A DNA stretch of 64,000 nucleotides from Nitratidesulfovibrio sp. SRB-5 (GTDB taxonomy: Bacteria; Desulfobacterota; Desulfovibrionia; Desulfovibrionales; Desulfovibrionaceae). Location: NCBI RefSeq assembly GCF_019931275.1, contig NZ_JAIOTY010000002.1, positions 1,328,631-1,392,630 of the forward strand. The letters are read 5' to 3'. Positions 44,427-53,574 of the stretch are shown here, one piece after another (the stretch's first letter is position 1; every line of letters begins with the position of its first letter). The notes beneath the pieces were generated by a model. The model saw only the letters and a list, made by a program, of their open reading frames with translations, had not been told where the DNA came from and did no database searches. A program made the translations under genes and the position numbers.

Positions 44427-45595
44427 GGCTTTTTTATCTCCGTGTCTGTGGGACGGTTGAGTGCGTGGGCTATGGTTTGTGTTGCGGCTTCCGCAGCCCT
44501 TTTAAGCGCATCGTCTCTGAGGTGGGCATAGCGCTGTGTCATGGCAGGACTTTTATGAGTCATTAACTTCTGCAGTTCGTACATGCTGACTTTTCCAGAG
44601 CTTGCCAACATGCTTGCATACACGTGTCGTAGACCGTGAAATGGACGAAAGTCCTCTGGGAGGCCCGCTTCTTTTTTGATTGCGTCGGCCTGCTTCCGGA
44701 TATCAACCAGTCTTCCACCACCTTTGCCTGGAAAAACGTAAGTGCTGATCAAGCGCGGAATCGACATTAGCACTTCGCGTGCGAGGTCGTTGAGGGGGAT
44801 GCGCTCGGATTGTCCGGACTTCGCTCCCCTGCCATCATCGTTCCCAACAAGATTGATGAAACCTCGTTCCCAGTCAATATGCTCCCATTTTAGGCTGAAC
44901 ATTTCTCCTCTGCGCATGCCAGTGTATAGGGCGAGCAGCATCATGTTGCCAGCCTTTTTGTGCCTTGTATTCGCAATAGCTTCAAGAAGCGAAATCAGTT
45001 GCCCCGGTGAGAGGTCTTCGGTTCTTTCATTGTTAAGGCGCGGCATTTCGAACTGAACAGCAATTTGTGATTGAAGTATCAATCCTTTTTTGGCGCCAAA
45101 TGATATAATTCGACGTAGTAGTTCCAGAATGTTCCTAATTGTTCCGGGCTTCTTTCCGGATTTTGTAAGTGCCAGGCGTAGGTTGTCGACATGTGTCGTT
45201 GTGATCTCTGCAGGCTTCAGGCTCTTAAAGGCGTTCAGGTGGACAGTGAACCTGTTCTGGTCGGTTGTAAGTCCTTTGAGGTTTTCATTCCGGTGTTTGT
45301 ACTCTTCCCAAAGGCTATGGATTGTCCACTCTTTGGTGGAAAGGGCGCTTTTTTCCGCTTCACGGGTCTCTTTTCGGGTGAGGCGTTTGCCTTCAAGTAG
45401 TTGGCCGCGGATTATCGAGGCTCTGGCCGGGGTCATGTCGTCGGCGTATTGTCGGCCAACCTTTGTTTCGATGAGCTTTCCATCTCGTTTATAAACTGCG
45501 TAGTATACGCGCTCAATACCGTTGCCGCCTGTTCGTATGGTTTCACGGTAATAAACGCCTGGGTAGGCCGTCTTGATTCGCTTCGAGGGTGGCAT
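44423..45595 (-). CDS. int: Tyrosine integrase of the element
   Basis: A 390-residue phage-type integrase. An N-terminal arm-binding region precedes a SAM-like domain (TIHSLWEEYKHRNENLKG) and the catalytic domain: Arg in YTGMRRGEMFSLKW, HGLRHVYASML, and MTHKSPAMTQRYAHL with the nucleophilic Tyr. The ATG at 45595 has AAGGAAGGA upstream. It lies 205 bases from attR and reads into the element. It should recombine the 54-bp att repeats in tRNA-fMet. Confidence 0.93.
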   Translation of the reverse strand: MPPSKRIKTAYPGVYYRETIRTGGNGIERVYYAVYKRDGKLIETKVGRQYADDMTPARASIIRGQLLEGKRLTRKETREAEKSALSTKEWTIHSLWEEYKHRNENLKGLTTDQNRFTVHLNAFKSLKPAEITTTHVDNLRLALTKSGKKPGTIRNILELLRRIISFGAKKGLILQSQIAVQFEMPRLNNERTEDLSPGQLISLLEAIANTRHKKAGNMMLLALYTGMRRGEMFSLKWEHIDWERGFINLVGNDDGRGAKSGQSERIPLNDLAREVLMSIPRLISTYVFPGKGGGRLVDIRKQADAIKKEAGLPEDFRPFHGLRHVYASMLASSGKVSMYELQKLMTHKSPAMTQRYAHLRDDALKRAAEAATQTIAHALNRPTDTEIKKP

Positions 45596-45800
45596 GCTTC
45601 CTTCCTTGGTAGATGGGGTTGGGTGGTGGTATTTTCCAACCCTATTTCCATCCTGTAAAGCAAAATCCAACCAAATTTCCAACCGGGGAGCTCATGCTAG
45701 TGACTAATCAGAAGCAAAGGGTACAAAAAAATCCTTTGAATATTAGCAATGTAATTTGCTAAACAGTGTTTTGTTTTGTGTGGTTTGCTGCGAAACTCTT

Positions 45801-45854
45801 GGGCTCATAACCCGAAGGTCGTCGGTTCAAATCCGGCCCCCGCAACCAGTAAAT
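45801..45854. repeat. attR (54-bp direct repeat)
   Basis: Identical to 21404-21457. It holds the displaced 3' part of tRNA-fMet, without a 5' half, hence not a functional tRNA. Confidence 0.9.
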
Positions 45855-45857
45855 AAA

Positions 45858-45893
45858 GGCTCTTACGGAGAACGTCCGTAAGGGCCTTTTGTT
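45858..45893 (+). terminator. tRNA-type terminator after attR
   Basis: A 12-bp stem (45858-45869 with 45875-45886, one wobble pair) followed by TTTTGTTTTTTT. Counterpart of the hairpin at 21461. Confidence 0.8.
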
Positions 45894-46342
45894 TTTTTCA
45901 GCCCTATTTCAACGTTGGGATGGCTACTCGAAATCCTGCAATAGCAAAACCAGGGAGGCGTTCAGATTGGCACAACGGGTGGCGCATGTTCGTGGGCCGT
46001 TGGCCCCTGTGCCGCAATGCGTTTGAAGAAAATTTGGTGCCGAGCCTGTCGCGCGGCGTTTTGAACTCGTTTGGAAGAAGCGCGCAGAAGAGTGTGCGCC
46101 GATTGGCACGGTTCATCACAGGCATGGAAGAAAAACGGGCGCCCCCTTCAGGCCGCCCGTTTGTGTTTTGCCTGTGTTCTGCGTTTGCTGTCTAGGCAGG
46201 GCAAAATGCGATGATGAATCCTGCGCGATTCTGCCGCGTCTGCGCGGCATTCTGCGTCAATTCAGCTCGCGTCCATCCCTGGATACTCTACCTATGATGG
46301 CGATTTCGTTATGTAAGTAGTTGGGTGTGTTCGTTTTGATCA
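45887..46342. other. Gene-poor region with a second copy of the element's left-end sequence
   Basis: From 45896 to about 45955 the sequence (CCCTATTTCAACGTTGGGATGGCT..., AGCAAAACCA) repeats 21505-21556 with about 10-15% changes, although the exact att repeat ended at 45854. This suggests the left end of another, mostly lost element at the same site. Further right there is a terminator-like hairpin at 46133-46162 but no convincing gene. Confidence 0.55.
46133..46168 (+). terminator. Hairpin terminator in the relic region
   Basis: AAACGGGCG (46133-46141) pairs with CGCCCGTTT (46154-46162), followed by GTGTTTT. No intact gene precedes it. Confidence 0.55.
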
Positions 46343-46363
46343 GTGGAGAGTCGGGGGGTAGCT

Positions 46364-46665
46364 CTACAGGATGACCTTGCCCGGCACGTCGTTCACGCGC
46401 TTGAGGCAGGCGACATCCTCGACGCCCACGGCGTAAACCTTGCCCGCCCTTGGTTCCCGTTGGCTTTGGTCAATCAGGACCCCATCGCCATTGAGCGCAA
46501 CGGGTCCATGCGCTCGCCATCCACGAGCATCAGGACCATGCAGGACGGTGCGCCTTCGCAGCAGGAAGTCGGTACGGAATGCGTAACGGCGTTCAATGCC
46601 ACCAGCTGTCTCGAAGGAACCCGTGCCCGCACTCGGTCGCGCCTCGGCCATGGGCATCATGACCG
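46364..46665 (-). pseudogene. Remnant of an S24-peptidase (CI/LexA-type) phage repressor
   Basis: The N-terminal part of the remnant reads VMMPMAEARPSAGTGSFE and RYAFRTDFL, the C-terminal part VLIDQSQREPRAGKVYAVG and CLKRVNDVPGKVIL before the stop; these match the peptidase half of prophage CI repressors. Between them the frame is shifted: the DSM-type catalytic segment (MVLMLVDGERMDP) is in another frame. The DNA-binding half is absent. It lies 0.5 kb right of attR, consistent with an older prophage at this tRNA. Confidence 0.65.
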
Positions 46666-46764
46666 GTTCGCAGTCCGCGTTTGTTCTCGTGGGCTTGACC
46701 TGAAGCGGATGTGTTGCGTGCGTTGCCTGTTGCGCGGCTGTGTGAGTGCGTTGCCCGGACGCTG

Positions 46765-48387
46765 CTAGGGGGCTTTGCTGGTGAAGGCAGCCGCAAGGTT
46801 TGCGACGCTGTGTGTATACCGGTTGATTTCGATACCGTGCTTCTTGAGCTTGTAGAGCAACGTTGAGCGCGGCAGGCCAAGCAGCGTGGCAGCGCCTTTC
46901 TTTCCACTGATCACGCCGTTGGTCAGGGTCAGCACCCGTTCAAGGACTTGCCGTTCGGTATCCGCCAGGGAATAGCCGCATGTCACCGAGGGAGGAGATG
47001 GCAGGGGGGCGGCGGGCACGTCGCGAACGCTCGGAAGGTGCGTCTCCTGTTGGAGCAGCGGAGTAATCATGTCTGGCTGTATTTCGCCTCCGTAGTTGAG
47101 GATCAGCAGCCGCTTGACCATGTTGGAAAGCTCGCGCAGGTTTCCCGGCCAATGATACTCTTCCAGCAGGTGCAGCGCGGAGCGGGAGAAGGTGATTGGC
47201 AGGCACTGCATGTCTTCTGTAAGAATGCCGACGAGGTGCTGCAGCAGCGCGCGCAGCTCTCCGACACGTTCTCGCAGGGGGGGGATGTTGATAATGGCCG
47301 TTCCGAGTCTGTAATACAGGTCGCTTCGGAACTGGCCACCCTGTATCAACGCACCGAGGTCGGCGTTTGTAGCGGAAATGAAGCGTACGTTTACCCGGAT
47401 GGAGCGGCTCTCGCCGACTCGCTCGAAGCTGGAATCTTGCAGCACTTGCAGCAGCTTTGCCTGGAGTATCTTGTCCAGATCGCCAATCTCATCCAGGAAT
47501 ATGCTTCCCTTGTCCGCCATTTCGAAGCGTCCCACGCGCTGACTGTTGGCGCCCGTGAAGGCGCCTTTGGCGTGACCAAAAAGTTCGCTTTCGAACAGAG
47601 TGGAGGATAGGGCTGGGCAGTTGACCTTGACGAAGTTGTTGCTTTTTCGAGTGCTGTGCCGGTGAATGATGTGGGCGATGAATTCCTTGCCCGTGCCTGT
47701 CTCGCCGCGTATCAGGACCGGCACGTTGCTTGAGGCCAGAAGCTGCGCCTGTTGCATGACGGTACGCATGCTCTCGCACCGGTAGAAAAAACGCGGTTCA
47801 GAGTAGCTTGCCTCTTCCGGATAGAGCAGGTCGCCCACGCGCTGCTTCAGTTCCGTATTTATTTTCTGGAGTTTTGCATGGGCAAGCATGTTGTCCACGG
47901 CCAGGGCCACCTGCACGGATATCTTTTCCAGAAACGCCACCAGGACCGTGTCGTCGTCGCGCAGCAGCGGGCGTTTGAAGGAAACAACCAGTGCGCCGAT
48001 GGGCTGGGAGCGGCTCATGAGCGGCAGGGCGATGGCCGAACGCAAACCAGCATCATGCATGCTGCGTATTGCGTCGAATGAAGAAAAATTCTTGATGTCC
48101 CAGGCGACGAACGTGGACTTTGCGTGGATAGCCTTATGGGCCAAAGGCCCCCGCTGAGGGGTTGGAATATCGTCCATGCATGTGACAGCAATCCCTTCTG
48201 CACGTGCGAACCATTCCAGCGTTCCGTTTTCTGCATTATAGATGCTGAGACTGCATCGGTCGCAATTGACCAAGGGCTGCAGTGTAGCTACGAGACTCTG
48301 AAAAAGACCGTCTTGGGTGACTTCGCGAACAAGAATGTTGTTAATCAGCAGCAGGGCTTGATAGAACCTGTCAGGAATGTCACTCAT
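46765..48387 (-). CDS. GAF-domain sigma54-dependent activator (NtrC/FhlA family)
   Basis: A 540-residue bacterial enhancer-binding protein. N-terminal GAF sensor (about residues 20-170; CDRCSLSIYNAENGTLEWF), AAA+ domain with Walker A IRGETGTGKEFIAH, the sigma54-contacting loop KGAFTGANS, Walker B GSIFLDEIGDLD and the Arg-finger region, then a C-terminal Fis-type HTH (GAATLLGLPRSTLLYKLKKHG). It should activate a -24/-12 promoter from a distant dyad site; the two sigma54 promoters with matching upstream dyads at 57.1-57.2 and 60.2-60.3 kb are natural targets. The GAF domain may bind a pathway metabolite. Start chosen by GAGGGA upstream of ATG 48387. Confidence 0.88.
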   Translation of the reverse strand: MSDIPDRFYQALLLINNILVREVTQDGLFQSLVATLQPLVNCDRCSLSIYNAENGTLEWFARAEGIAVTCMDDIPTPQRGPLAHKAIHAKSTFVAWDIKNFSSFDAIRSMHDAGLRSAIALPLMSRSQPIGALVVSFKRPLLRDDDTVLVAFLEKISVQVALAVDNMLAHAKLQKINTELKQRVGDLLYPEEASYSEPRFFYRCESMRTVMQQAQLLASSNVPVLIRGETGTGKEFIAHIIHRHSTRKSNNFVKVNCPALSSTLFESELFGHAKGAFTGANSQRVGRFEMADKGSIFLDEIGDLDKILQAKLLQVLQDSSFERVGESRSIRVNVRFISATNADLGALIQGGQFRSDLYYRLGTAIINIPPLRERVGELRALLQHLVGILTEDMQCLPITFSRSALHLLEEYHWPGNLRELSNMVKRLLILNYGGEIQPDMITPLLQQETHLPSVRDVPAAPLPSPPSVTCGYSLADTERQVLERVLTLTNGVISGKKGAATLLGLPRSTLLYKLKKHGIEINRYTHSVANLAAAFTSKAP

Positions 48388-48514
48388 CGTTCCCTCGCCT
48401 ATGTTGCATGAAGGGTACGCGTATGGGTTTGCATTCGTGGAGCCGTTCGTTCCGGCCCCGCTCATGGTCTAAATCACTCTTATTTGATATTGTATATTCT
48501 TGATATGATGGACT

Positions 48515-48885
48515 TGCGGTGCCCGAGGGCTTCGGCAGATGTGCGTCTACCGTTGCATGCGCAAATCATCATGTCAATGAACCTGACCCCAGCGGGACCG
48601 AGGTGGAACTCGCGGCGCAGTTGGCCGAGGCATCCACGTCAAAGTGCTCACTCATGGTACGCAGCGTGCGGAGTGGACACCGTTTGCTCCCGGCAGGATT
48701 GGGTTGCCGGCGTTGGTTCCGTCCCTGAACACGCTGTCGCTGGCGGAAATGTCCTTCAGCCCGGCATGTGGCCGATCGGGGTATCGTTGTGCGCCTTGAG
48801 GGCGATGGTCCAGTCTTCGGCCATCAACCCGCGGTCATGTCATGGCTGGCCTTGACGCTTTCAACAACCACGCCCCCTTGAATCG
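48515..48885 (-). pseudogene. Decayed, internally deleted copy of suyB-suyA
   Basis: 48515-48725 aligns with the 3' end of the suyB-like gene (49138-49350), e.g. GAGGCATCCACGTC against GAGACATCCACGTC and a shared GGGTTGCCG. Directly after, 48730-48885 aligns with the suyA-like gene (50355-50525), with TGTGGCCGATCGGGGTATC nearly exact and TTTCAACAACCACG shared. The ~1 kb between these parts in the intact genes is missing. Same order and orientation as the intact pair, many substitutions and indels: a tandem duplicate that lost its middle and decayed. Confidence 0.75.
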
Positions 48886-49061
48886 TGGTCAGGCACTGCG
48901 AGGCATGCGGGGCCACGAGGCGCCTGGGGCACTGGCGTGTGGGGTAGACTGCGGCACGCGCGCGGGTCATGCCCGGCGGGCGGGTCGGGCATGCGCTCCT
49001 CCCGGTGAACCTTGAGGTAACGCCCAAGGACACCGGGCATGCGCACGTGCCGCAGGGGGTG

Positions 49062-49092
49062 CCTCCTTGCGGCGAGGTGCGCCGCAAGGAGG
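49062..49092 (-). terminator. Terminator of the metabolic operon
   Basis: A perfect 13-bp stem (CCTCCTTGCGGCG with CGCCGCAAGGAGG, loop AGGTG), 17 bases past the suyB-like stop codon. Confidence 0.8.
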
Positions 49093-49108
49093 GGGAGGCG
49101 TCTGTGGG

Positions 49109-50272
49109 CTAGGCGCTTTCGTACAGGCGGGTCAGGACGAATTCGCGATGGCCCAGCACTTCAGCGGACGTGTTGCGCCCGTTGGCGGTGCGGATGGCCA
49201 TGTCGAGCAGCTTGTCGCCCGCGCCGTCCATGGTCAGTTCCTTGCGCAGGATGCCGGAGACATCCACGTCGACATGTTCGCTCATGGTGCGCACGGTGCG
49301 CGGGTTGGCGCACAGCTTCACCACGGGAAGGATGGGGTTGCCGATGACGTTGCCCTGCCCGGTGGGGAACAGGTGCACCACGTACCCGGCAGCGGCGCAC
49401 AAGGTCACCATTTCGGCGGCGGCGGAAGAGGAGTCCATGAACCACAGGCCGGGGCCGGTGGGGGCTTCGGCCTTGTCCAGGCAGCCCACGACCGGAGCCT
49501 TGCGGCCGATCTTCTGGATGTTGCCGAGCGCCTTTTCCTCGATGGTGGTCAGGCCGCCCTCGATGTTGCCCTTGGTGGGCTGGGAGTCGGAAAGGTCGTC
49601 GGTCTTGTGGTCGTCCACGAGCTTGGCGTAGCGGTCGAAGAAGAACTGGAACTTGTTGCGTACCTCTTCGGTCGCGCAGCGCGCGGCCACCAGGTGCTCG
49701 CCGCCGGTGAGTTCGGTGGTTTCACCGAACAGCAGCGTGCAGCCCTTTTCGTACAGCTTGTCGAAGGTGTTGCCCACGGTGGGGTTGGAGGCGATGCCCG
49801 AGGTGGTGTCGGATTCGCCGCACTTGGTGGACACCCACAGGTCGCTCAACGGACATTCCACGCGCTGCAGCTCGGTGGCCCAGTGCATGAATTCCTTGGC
49901 CTTGCGCGAGGCGTTGCAGATGGTGTTGTGGTCGCCGTTCTGCTCGATGGAGAAGCCCGCAACCGGCTTGCCGGTCTTGGCGATGCCTTCCACGATGCGG
50001 TTGGTCCACTGCGGCTCGATGCCGATGACCACGACCGCGGCAACGTTGGGGTTGCTGCCCACGCCGATCAGCGTGCGGAAGTGCAGGTCGAGGTCTTCAC
50101 CAAATTGCAGGCGCCCATAGGGGTGCGGCAGGGCCAGGGTGCCTTTCACATTGTTGGTCACCGCTTCGGAAGCGGCGTTGGAAAGGTCGTCCAGGGGAAG
50201 GATGACCACATGGTTGCGAACGCCCACGCGGCCGTTTTCGCGGCGGTAGCCGAGGAAGGTTTCAGCAGTCAT
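49109..50272 (-). CDS. suyB: SuyB-like large subunit (sulfolactate sulfo-lyase / altronate dehydratase family)
   Basis: A 387-residue UxaA-C/GarD-family lyase; the family dehydrates sugar acids or, as SuyB, removes sulfite from 3-sulfolactate with Fe as cofactor. The N terminus [21 protein letters not shown] is family-typical; later segments are [20 protein letters not shown] and [20 protein letters not shown], with conserved Cys and Gly around the metal site. Size and the separate small subunit fit SuyAB rather than the fused altronate dehydratase. Last gene of the operon; four bases after suyA. Substrate not proven: sulfolactate or another beta-sulfonated hydroxy acid is likely. Confidence 0.75.
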   Translation of the reverse strand: MTAETFLGYRRENGRVGVRNHVVILPLDDLSNAASEAVTNNVKGTLALPHPYGRLQFGEDLDLHFRTLIGVGSNPNVAAVVVIGIEPQWTNRIVEGIAKTGKPVAGFSIEQNGDHNTICNASRKAKEFMHWATELQRVECPLSDLWVSTKCGESDTTSGIASNPTVGNTFDKLYEKGCTLLFGETTELTGGEHLVAARCATEEVRNKFQFFFDRYAKLVDDHKTDDLSDSQPTKGNIEGGLTTIEEKALGNIQKIGRKAPVVGCLDKAEAPTGPGLWFMDSSSAAAEMVTLCAAAGYVVHLFPTGQGNVIGNPILPVVKLCANPRTVRTMSEHVDVDVSGILRKELTMDGAGDKLLDMAIRTANGRNTSAEVLGHREFVLTRLYESA

Positions 50273-50276
50273 TTTC

Positions 50277-50561
50277 CTACCACCTCTTGGTCTTTACGTT
50301 GTGAACATGCAGGTGTTCGCCCTTCTTGATGGGAGCGACCACCTTGCCGATGTCGGTGCCGTACTTGATCACGGTGTCGCCGACGGAAAGATCCTTCAGG
50401 GCCAGCTTGTGGCCGATCGGGGTATCATTGAGCACCTTGAAGGTGATGGTACGGTCTTCGGCCATCACCCAGCCGGTCAGGTCCTGACCGGCCTTGACGC
50501 CTTCAACAACCACGACGCCGACGGAATCGCCGTCTTCGTGCACCAGAAACTGAATGGACAT
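50277..50561 (-). CDS. suyA: SuyA-like small subunit (SAF domain)
   Basis: A 94-residue SAF-domain protein, the separate small subunit of a SuyAB-type lyase. It begins [19 protein letters not shown], continues [12 protein letters not shown], and ends in [19 protein letters not shown] and HNVKTKRW, which is the usual C terminus of SuyA proteins. AAGGAGG lies eight bases before the ATG. Same transcript as the fumarase genes upstream and suyB downstream. The paralogous use in altronate dehydratase (UxaA-N) cannot be excluded, but no sugar-acid genes are nearby. Confidence 0.75.
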   Translation of the reverse strand: MSIQFLVHEDGDSVGVVVVEGVKAGQDLTGWVMAEDRTITFKVLNDTPIGHKLALKDLSVGDTVIKYGTDIGKVVAPIKKGEHLHVHNVKTKRW

Positions 50562-50623
50562 GAGTTCCTCCTTGAAGGGTTGATCAGTTGCATTTTGACG
50601 GCTGGGACCGTGGCGTGTCGCCC

Positions 50624-51217
50624 CTAGGCCACACCGAGTTTGGCATAGATGTCCGGCAGCCTGCGTTTGGCTTCCTCGGCGACTTCGTCGTAGAGGTGCC
50701 GCCCGTGGCTATCCATGGCCACGGTCAGGGGGCCGAAGTTCTTCACCCGGAAGCGGTACAGGGCTTCGGGGTGCAGATGTTCGAAGTAAACGGCCTCGAC
50801 TTCCTCGATCTGTTCCGTTTCCAGCGCTGCGGCCCCGCCGACGATGGCCAGGTACACCGCCCCGTACATGCGCATGGCGTCCAGGCTGCCTTGATACAGG
50901 CCGCCCTTGCCGATGATGGCCCGCACCCCGTAGGTGCCGATCAGCCCCGGCGTGAAGCGGTCCATGCGCGTGCTGGTGGTGGTGCCAACGCAGATCTTTT
51001 CCCATTTGCCGTCCACGTTGCGCAGGCTGGGGGCGGTGTGGATGCAGGGCATGCCTTCAAGGCTGACCGGGGGCGTGTGCCCCTGGTCGAAGATGTAGAT
51101 CTGCGTCAGGTCGCGGATGCCGAACAGCGGACCGTCGAAGTAGACCACATCGCCAGCGTGCAGCGCGCGGATGTCCGCTTCGGAAAACGGGGAGGTGAGA
51201 TGGTGCGTGGTGCTCAT
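50624..51217 (-). CDS. Class I fumarase / tartrate dehydratase beta subunit
   Basis: A 197-residue C-terminal-type subunit of a two-subunit Fe-S hydro-lyase. Motifs: LHAGDVVYFDGPLFGIRDL at the N terminus, the active-site segment TTSTRMDRFTPGLIGTYGV, and IIGKGGLYQGSLDAM. It pairs with the alpha subunit encoded nine bases upstream; the complex normally interconverts fumarate and malate or acts on tartrate. Within this operon it follows the SdhABC-like dehydrogenase and precedes SuyAB, so it would hydrate the unsaturated product. AGGAGA before the ATG. Confidence 0.88.
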   Translation of the reverse strand: MSTTHHLTSPFSEADIRALHAGDVVYFDGPLFGIRDLTQIYIFDQGHTPPVSLEGMPCIHTAPSLRNVDGKWEKICVGTTTSTRMDRFTPGLIGTYGVRAIIGKGGLYQGSLDAMRMYGAVYLAIVGGAAALETEQIEEVEAVYFEHLHPEALYRFRVKNFGPLTVAMDSHGRHLYDEVAEEAKRRLPDIYAKLGVA

Positions 51218-51226
51218 GACTGTCTC

Positions 51227-52108
51227 CTAGTACCCGTATGTCGTGGTGCCATCAGGCAGGATGACTGCTCGCGCCCGCCGGGCAGGCCAGCATTGGGTGT
51301 TCACGGCCACGGGGTTCTGGGTGATGTGGGTGTAGGCGTACTCAATGTGCACGGCCAGGCAGGACACGTCGCCGCCAAGCCCCATGGGGCCGCGCCCCGT
51401 GGCGTTGATGGCCTCTTCCAGCTCCTCCTCCATCTCCGCGATCTGTGGATCGGGGTGGCGCTGTCCCACCGGACGGCAGATGGCGTCCTTGGCCAGCCGC
51501 ATCACAAGGTCGGACGTGCCGCCCAGCCCCACGCCGATGACGCCGGGGGGGCAGGGATTGGCGGCGCTTTCCACCACGGTGTCCAGGATGAACTTCTTGA
51601 CCGCCTTGATCCCGTGCTGGGGGTAGAACATCTGCATCTTGCTCATGTTCTCCGAGCCGGAGCCCTTGGGCACCATCAAGATGTCCAGCGCGTCGCTGTC
51701 TTCGACGAAATCCCAGTAGATGACGGGCAGACCGGGCCCGACCGAGGTCTGGGGATTGACCCGGGTGATCGTGTGCGTGGAACTGCTGCGGAAGGGGAAT
51801 TCCTGGGTGGCCCGCCGCGCCCCTTCGTAGAGGCAGTTCTTGATGGCGGCACCGTTCCAGGGGAATCGCGAACCGACCCGCACCTTGTAGATGGGCAGGC
51901 CCGTGTCTTGGCAGAGCAGGGTCTTTTTCTGGTCAGCGATGTCGATGGCCTTGAACATGGCCTCGAAAATGGCGCGGGCGGTGGGGACGGTCTCGCGGTC
52001 GTGGGCCTTGTGCAGGGCAACCCGCACGTCCGGCGGCAGGTCGCACAGGGCCTTGATGTAGCTCTGCTTGGCCGCCTCTTCCACAATGCGATAGTCGAAT
52101 GAAGACAT
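51227..52108 (-). CDS. Class I fumarase / tartrate dehydratase alpha subunit
   Basis: A 293-residue Fe-S subunit. The three cluster Cys are expected in LLCQDTGLPIY, ESAANPCPPGVIGVGLGGT and the C-terminal region (CLAVHIEY or NTQCWPARRA); ICRPVGQRHPDP and GPMGLGGDVSC are also family-typical. The start at 52108 has AAGGAG eight bases upstream. The specificity (fumarate, tartrate or a substituted fumarate) cannot be read from these motifs. Confidence 0.88.
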   Translation of the reverse strand: MSSFDYRIVEEAAKQSYIKALCDLPPDVRVALHKAHDRETVPTARAIFEAMFKAIDIADQKKTLLCQDTGLPIYKVRVGSRFPWNGAAIKNCLYEGARRATQEFPFRSSSTHTITRVNPQTSVGPGLPVIYWDFVEDSDALDILMVPKGSGSENMSKMQMFYPQHGIKAVKKFILDTVVESAANPCPPGVIGVGLGGTSDLVMRLAKDAICRPVGQRHPDPQIAEMEEELEEAINATGRGPMGLGGDVSCLAVHIEYAYTHITQNPVAVNTQCWPARRARAVILPDGTTTYGY

Positions 52109-52137
52109 GTGCCAACTCCTTGTGTTGGACGCTGCGG

Positions 52138-53574
52138 TCAGCGGGTGGCTGGGGGATTGGTCAGCGTGTCGGGAATGCTGGTGCGGACGTCTTCGGTGCG
52201 CATGGGCACCGGTGCTCCCCGGCTGGGGTCGACGGCCAGCAGGAACGCGGCGAGGGCTTTCAGTTCCTCGGGGCGAAGGGCATAGGCAGGCATGGAGCTG
52301 GAGGACATCTTGGACTTGGGATCCTTGATGTACGCGGCAAGATAATCGGCCGAACGCCCCTTGGCGCGCATGTTGGACATGTCGGGCCCGGTCCGATGTC
52401 CGCCTTGCCCCTGGATGTTGTGGCAGTACGAGCATTCGCGTTCAACGTAGACGCGCAGGCCCTGGCGAACCTCTTCCGACATGGCGCCGGGAGGGGTGAG
52501 CACGACCTTGTTGTAGGGCGCGGCCTCGGAATAGGCCTGGCCGGTCAGGTAGACGACGCAGATGATGAAGGTCAGGCCGATGCTCATGGATACCGGCCGG
52601 TTGGTCAGCCCCTTCATGCGGCTTTCGCTCATGAAGGGCACGCACAGCATCAGCAGCGCGCCGCCCACGGGAATGACCAGGCTGCCCACAGCTTCCCATA
52701 TGCCGGTGAAGTAGGTCAGCAGCTGGAATATCCACATGTAGTACCATTCAGGCCGGGGCAGGTAGTCGGCGATGAAGGTGCCTGCCTTGTCCTCCAGCGG
52801 CGCGGGGGCCGTGATCGACAGCGCAAGCAGGGCGCAGAACAGGATGCCGAAGGCGATGGCCGTGCGGTGCATGTGCTCGGGAAAGAAGCGGTAGGGCGCG
52901 CTGCCTTCTGCCGGGGGCGGCAGAGGCTCGCCGCCTACCCTTTCACGCGGATCGGAGAGGTTGTGCAGGCGAATGAGATAGATGTGCACAGCCAGAAAGA
53001 GCAGCAGCAGGGCGGGAAGCAGCAGGGTGTGGATGGAGTGGAAACGCGTCAGGGTGAACCCCGACATCCCGTCCCCGCCCAGGATGAAGTGGGTGATGGC
53101 GTTGCCCACCAGCGGGTACTGGCTGGGAATGTTGGCCCCCACCACGGTTGCCCAGTAGGCTTTCATGTCCCACGGCAGCAGGTAGCCGGTGAAGCCGAGG
53201 CCCAGCGTCACCAGAAACAGGCAGGCCCCGGTGATCCATGTGCCCTGGCGCGGATGCACGTATGCGCCGTGGAAATAGGTAACCATCTGGTGCACGAACA
53301 CCAGCAGCACCATGGTGCCCGCTCCCCAGTGATGCAGGCCGCGGAGCAGTTGCCCGGCGGGAACCTCGTTCGAGATGTAGCGGACGGACTGCCACGCCTT
53401 GTCCGGGGATGGCACGTAGTAGAAGGCCAGCACGATGCCCGTGACCACCATCAGTAGAAAGACCAGGGCGCACAGCGTGCCCAGAACGGCGGTCCAGCCC
53501 GTGCCGTCCGGCAGCCTCTTGTAGAGGAAGGGCTTGAGATGCGTTTCCCATCCGATATGTTTGCTGATGTTCAT
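52138..53574 (-). CDS. Cytochrome b (b6/subunit IV type) fused to C-terminal cytochrome c domain
   Basis: A 478-residue membrane protein of a quinol:cytochrome c oxidoreductase. Residues 1-205 are cytochrome b with haem ligands H81/H95 and H182/H197; the 15-residue spacing in the second pair resembles b6. Residues ~230-345 correspond to subunit IV, with the quinol-site PEWY at 275-278. A C-terminal domain binds one haem c through CSYCH (381-385), with M428 as likely axial ligand. Its ATG overlaps the stop of the SdhB-Rieske gene (TAATG). It completes a minimal bc complex together with the Rieske domain encoded upstream; the c domain would be periplasmic. Confidence 0.92.
   Translation of the reverse strand: MNISKHIGWETHLKPFLYKRLPDGTGWTAVLGTLCALVFLLMVVTGIVLAFYYVPSPDKAWQSVRYISNEVPAGQLLRGLHHWGAGTMVLLVFVHQMVTYFHGAYVHPRQGTWITGACLFLVTLGLGFTGYLLPWDMKAYWATVVGANIPSQYPLVGNAITHFILGGDGMSGFTLTRFHSIHTLLLPALLLLFLAVHIYLIRLHNLSDPRERVGGEPLPPPAEGSAPYRFFPEHMHRTAIAFGILFCALLALSITAPAPLEDKAGTFIADYLPRPEWYYMWIFQLLTYFTGIWEAVGSLVIPVGGALLMLCVPFMSESRMKGLTNRPVSMSIGLTFIICVVYLTGQAYSEAAPYNKVVLTPPGAMSEEVRQGLRVYVERECSYCHNIQGQGGHRTGPDMSNMRAKGRSADYLAAYIKDPKSKMSSSSMPAYALRPEELKALAAFLLAVDPSRGAPVPMRTEDVRTSIPDTLTNPPATR

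Noticed and set aside
45904-46125. A 73-residue minus-strand frame right of attR
   Set aside because: No ribosome-binding site, no family resemblance, and the DNA beneath it is better explained as a decayed copy of the element's left end.
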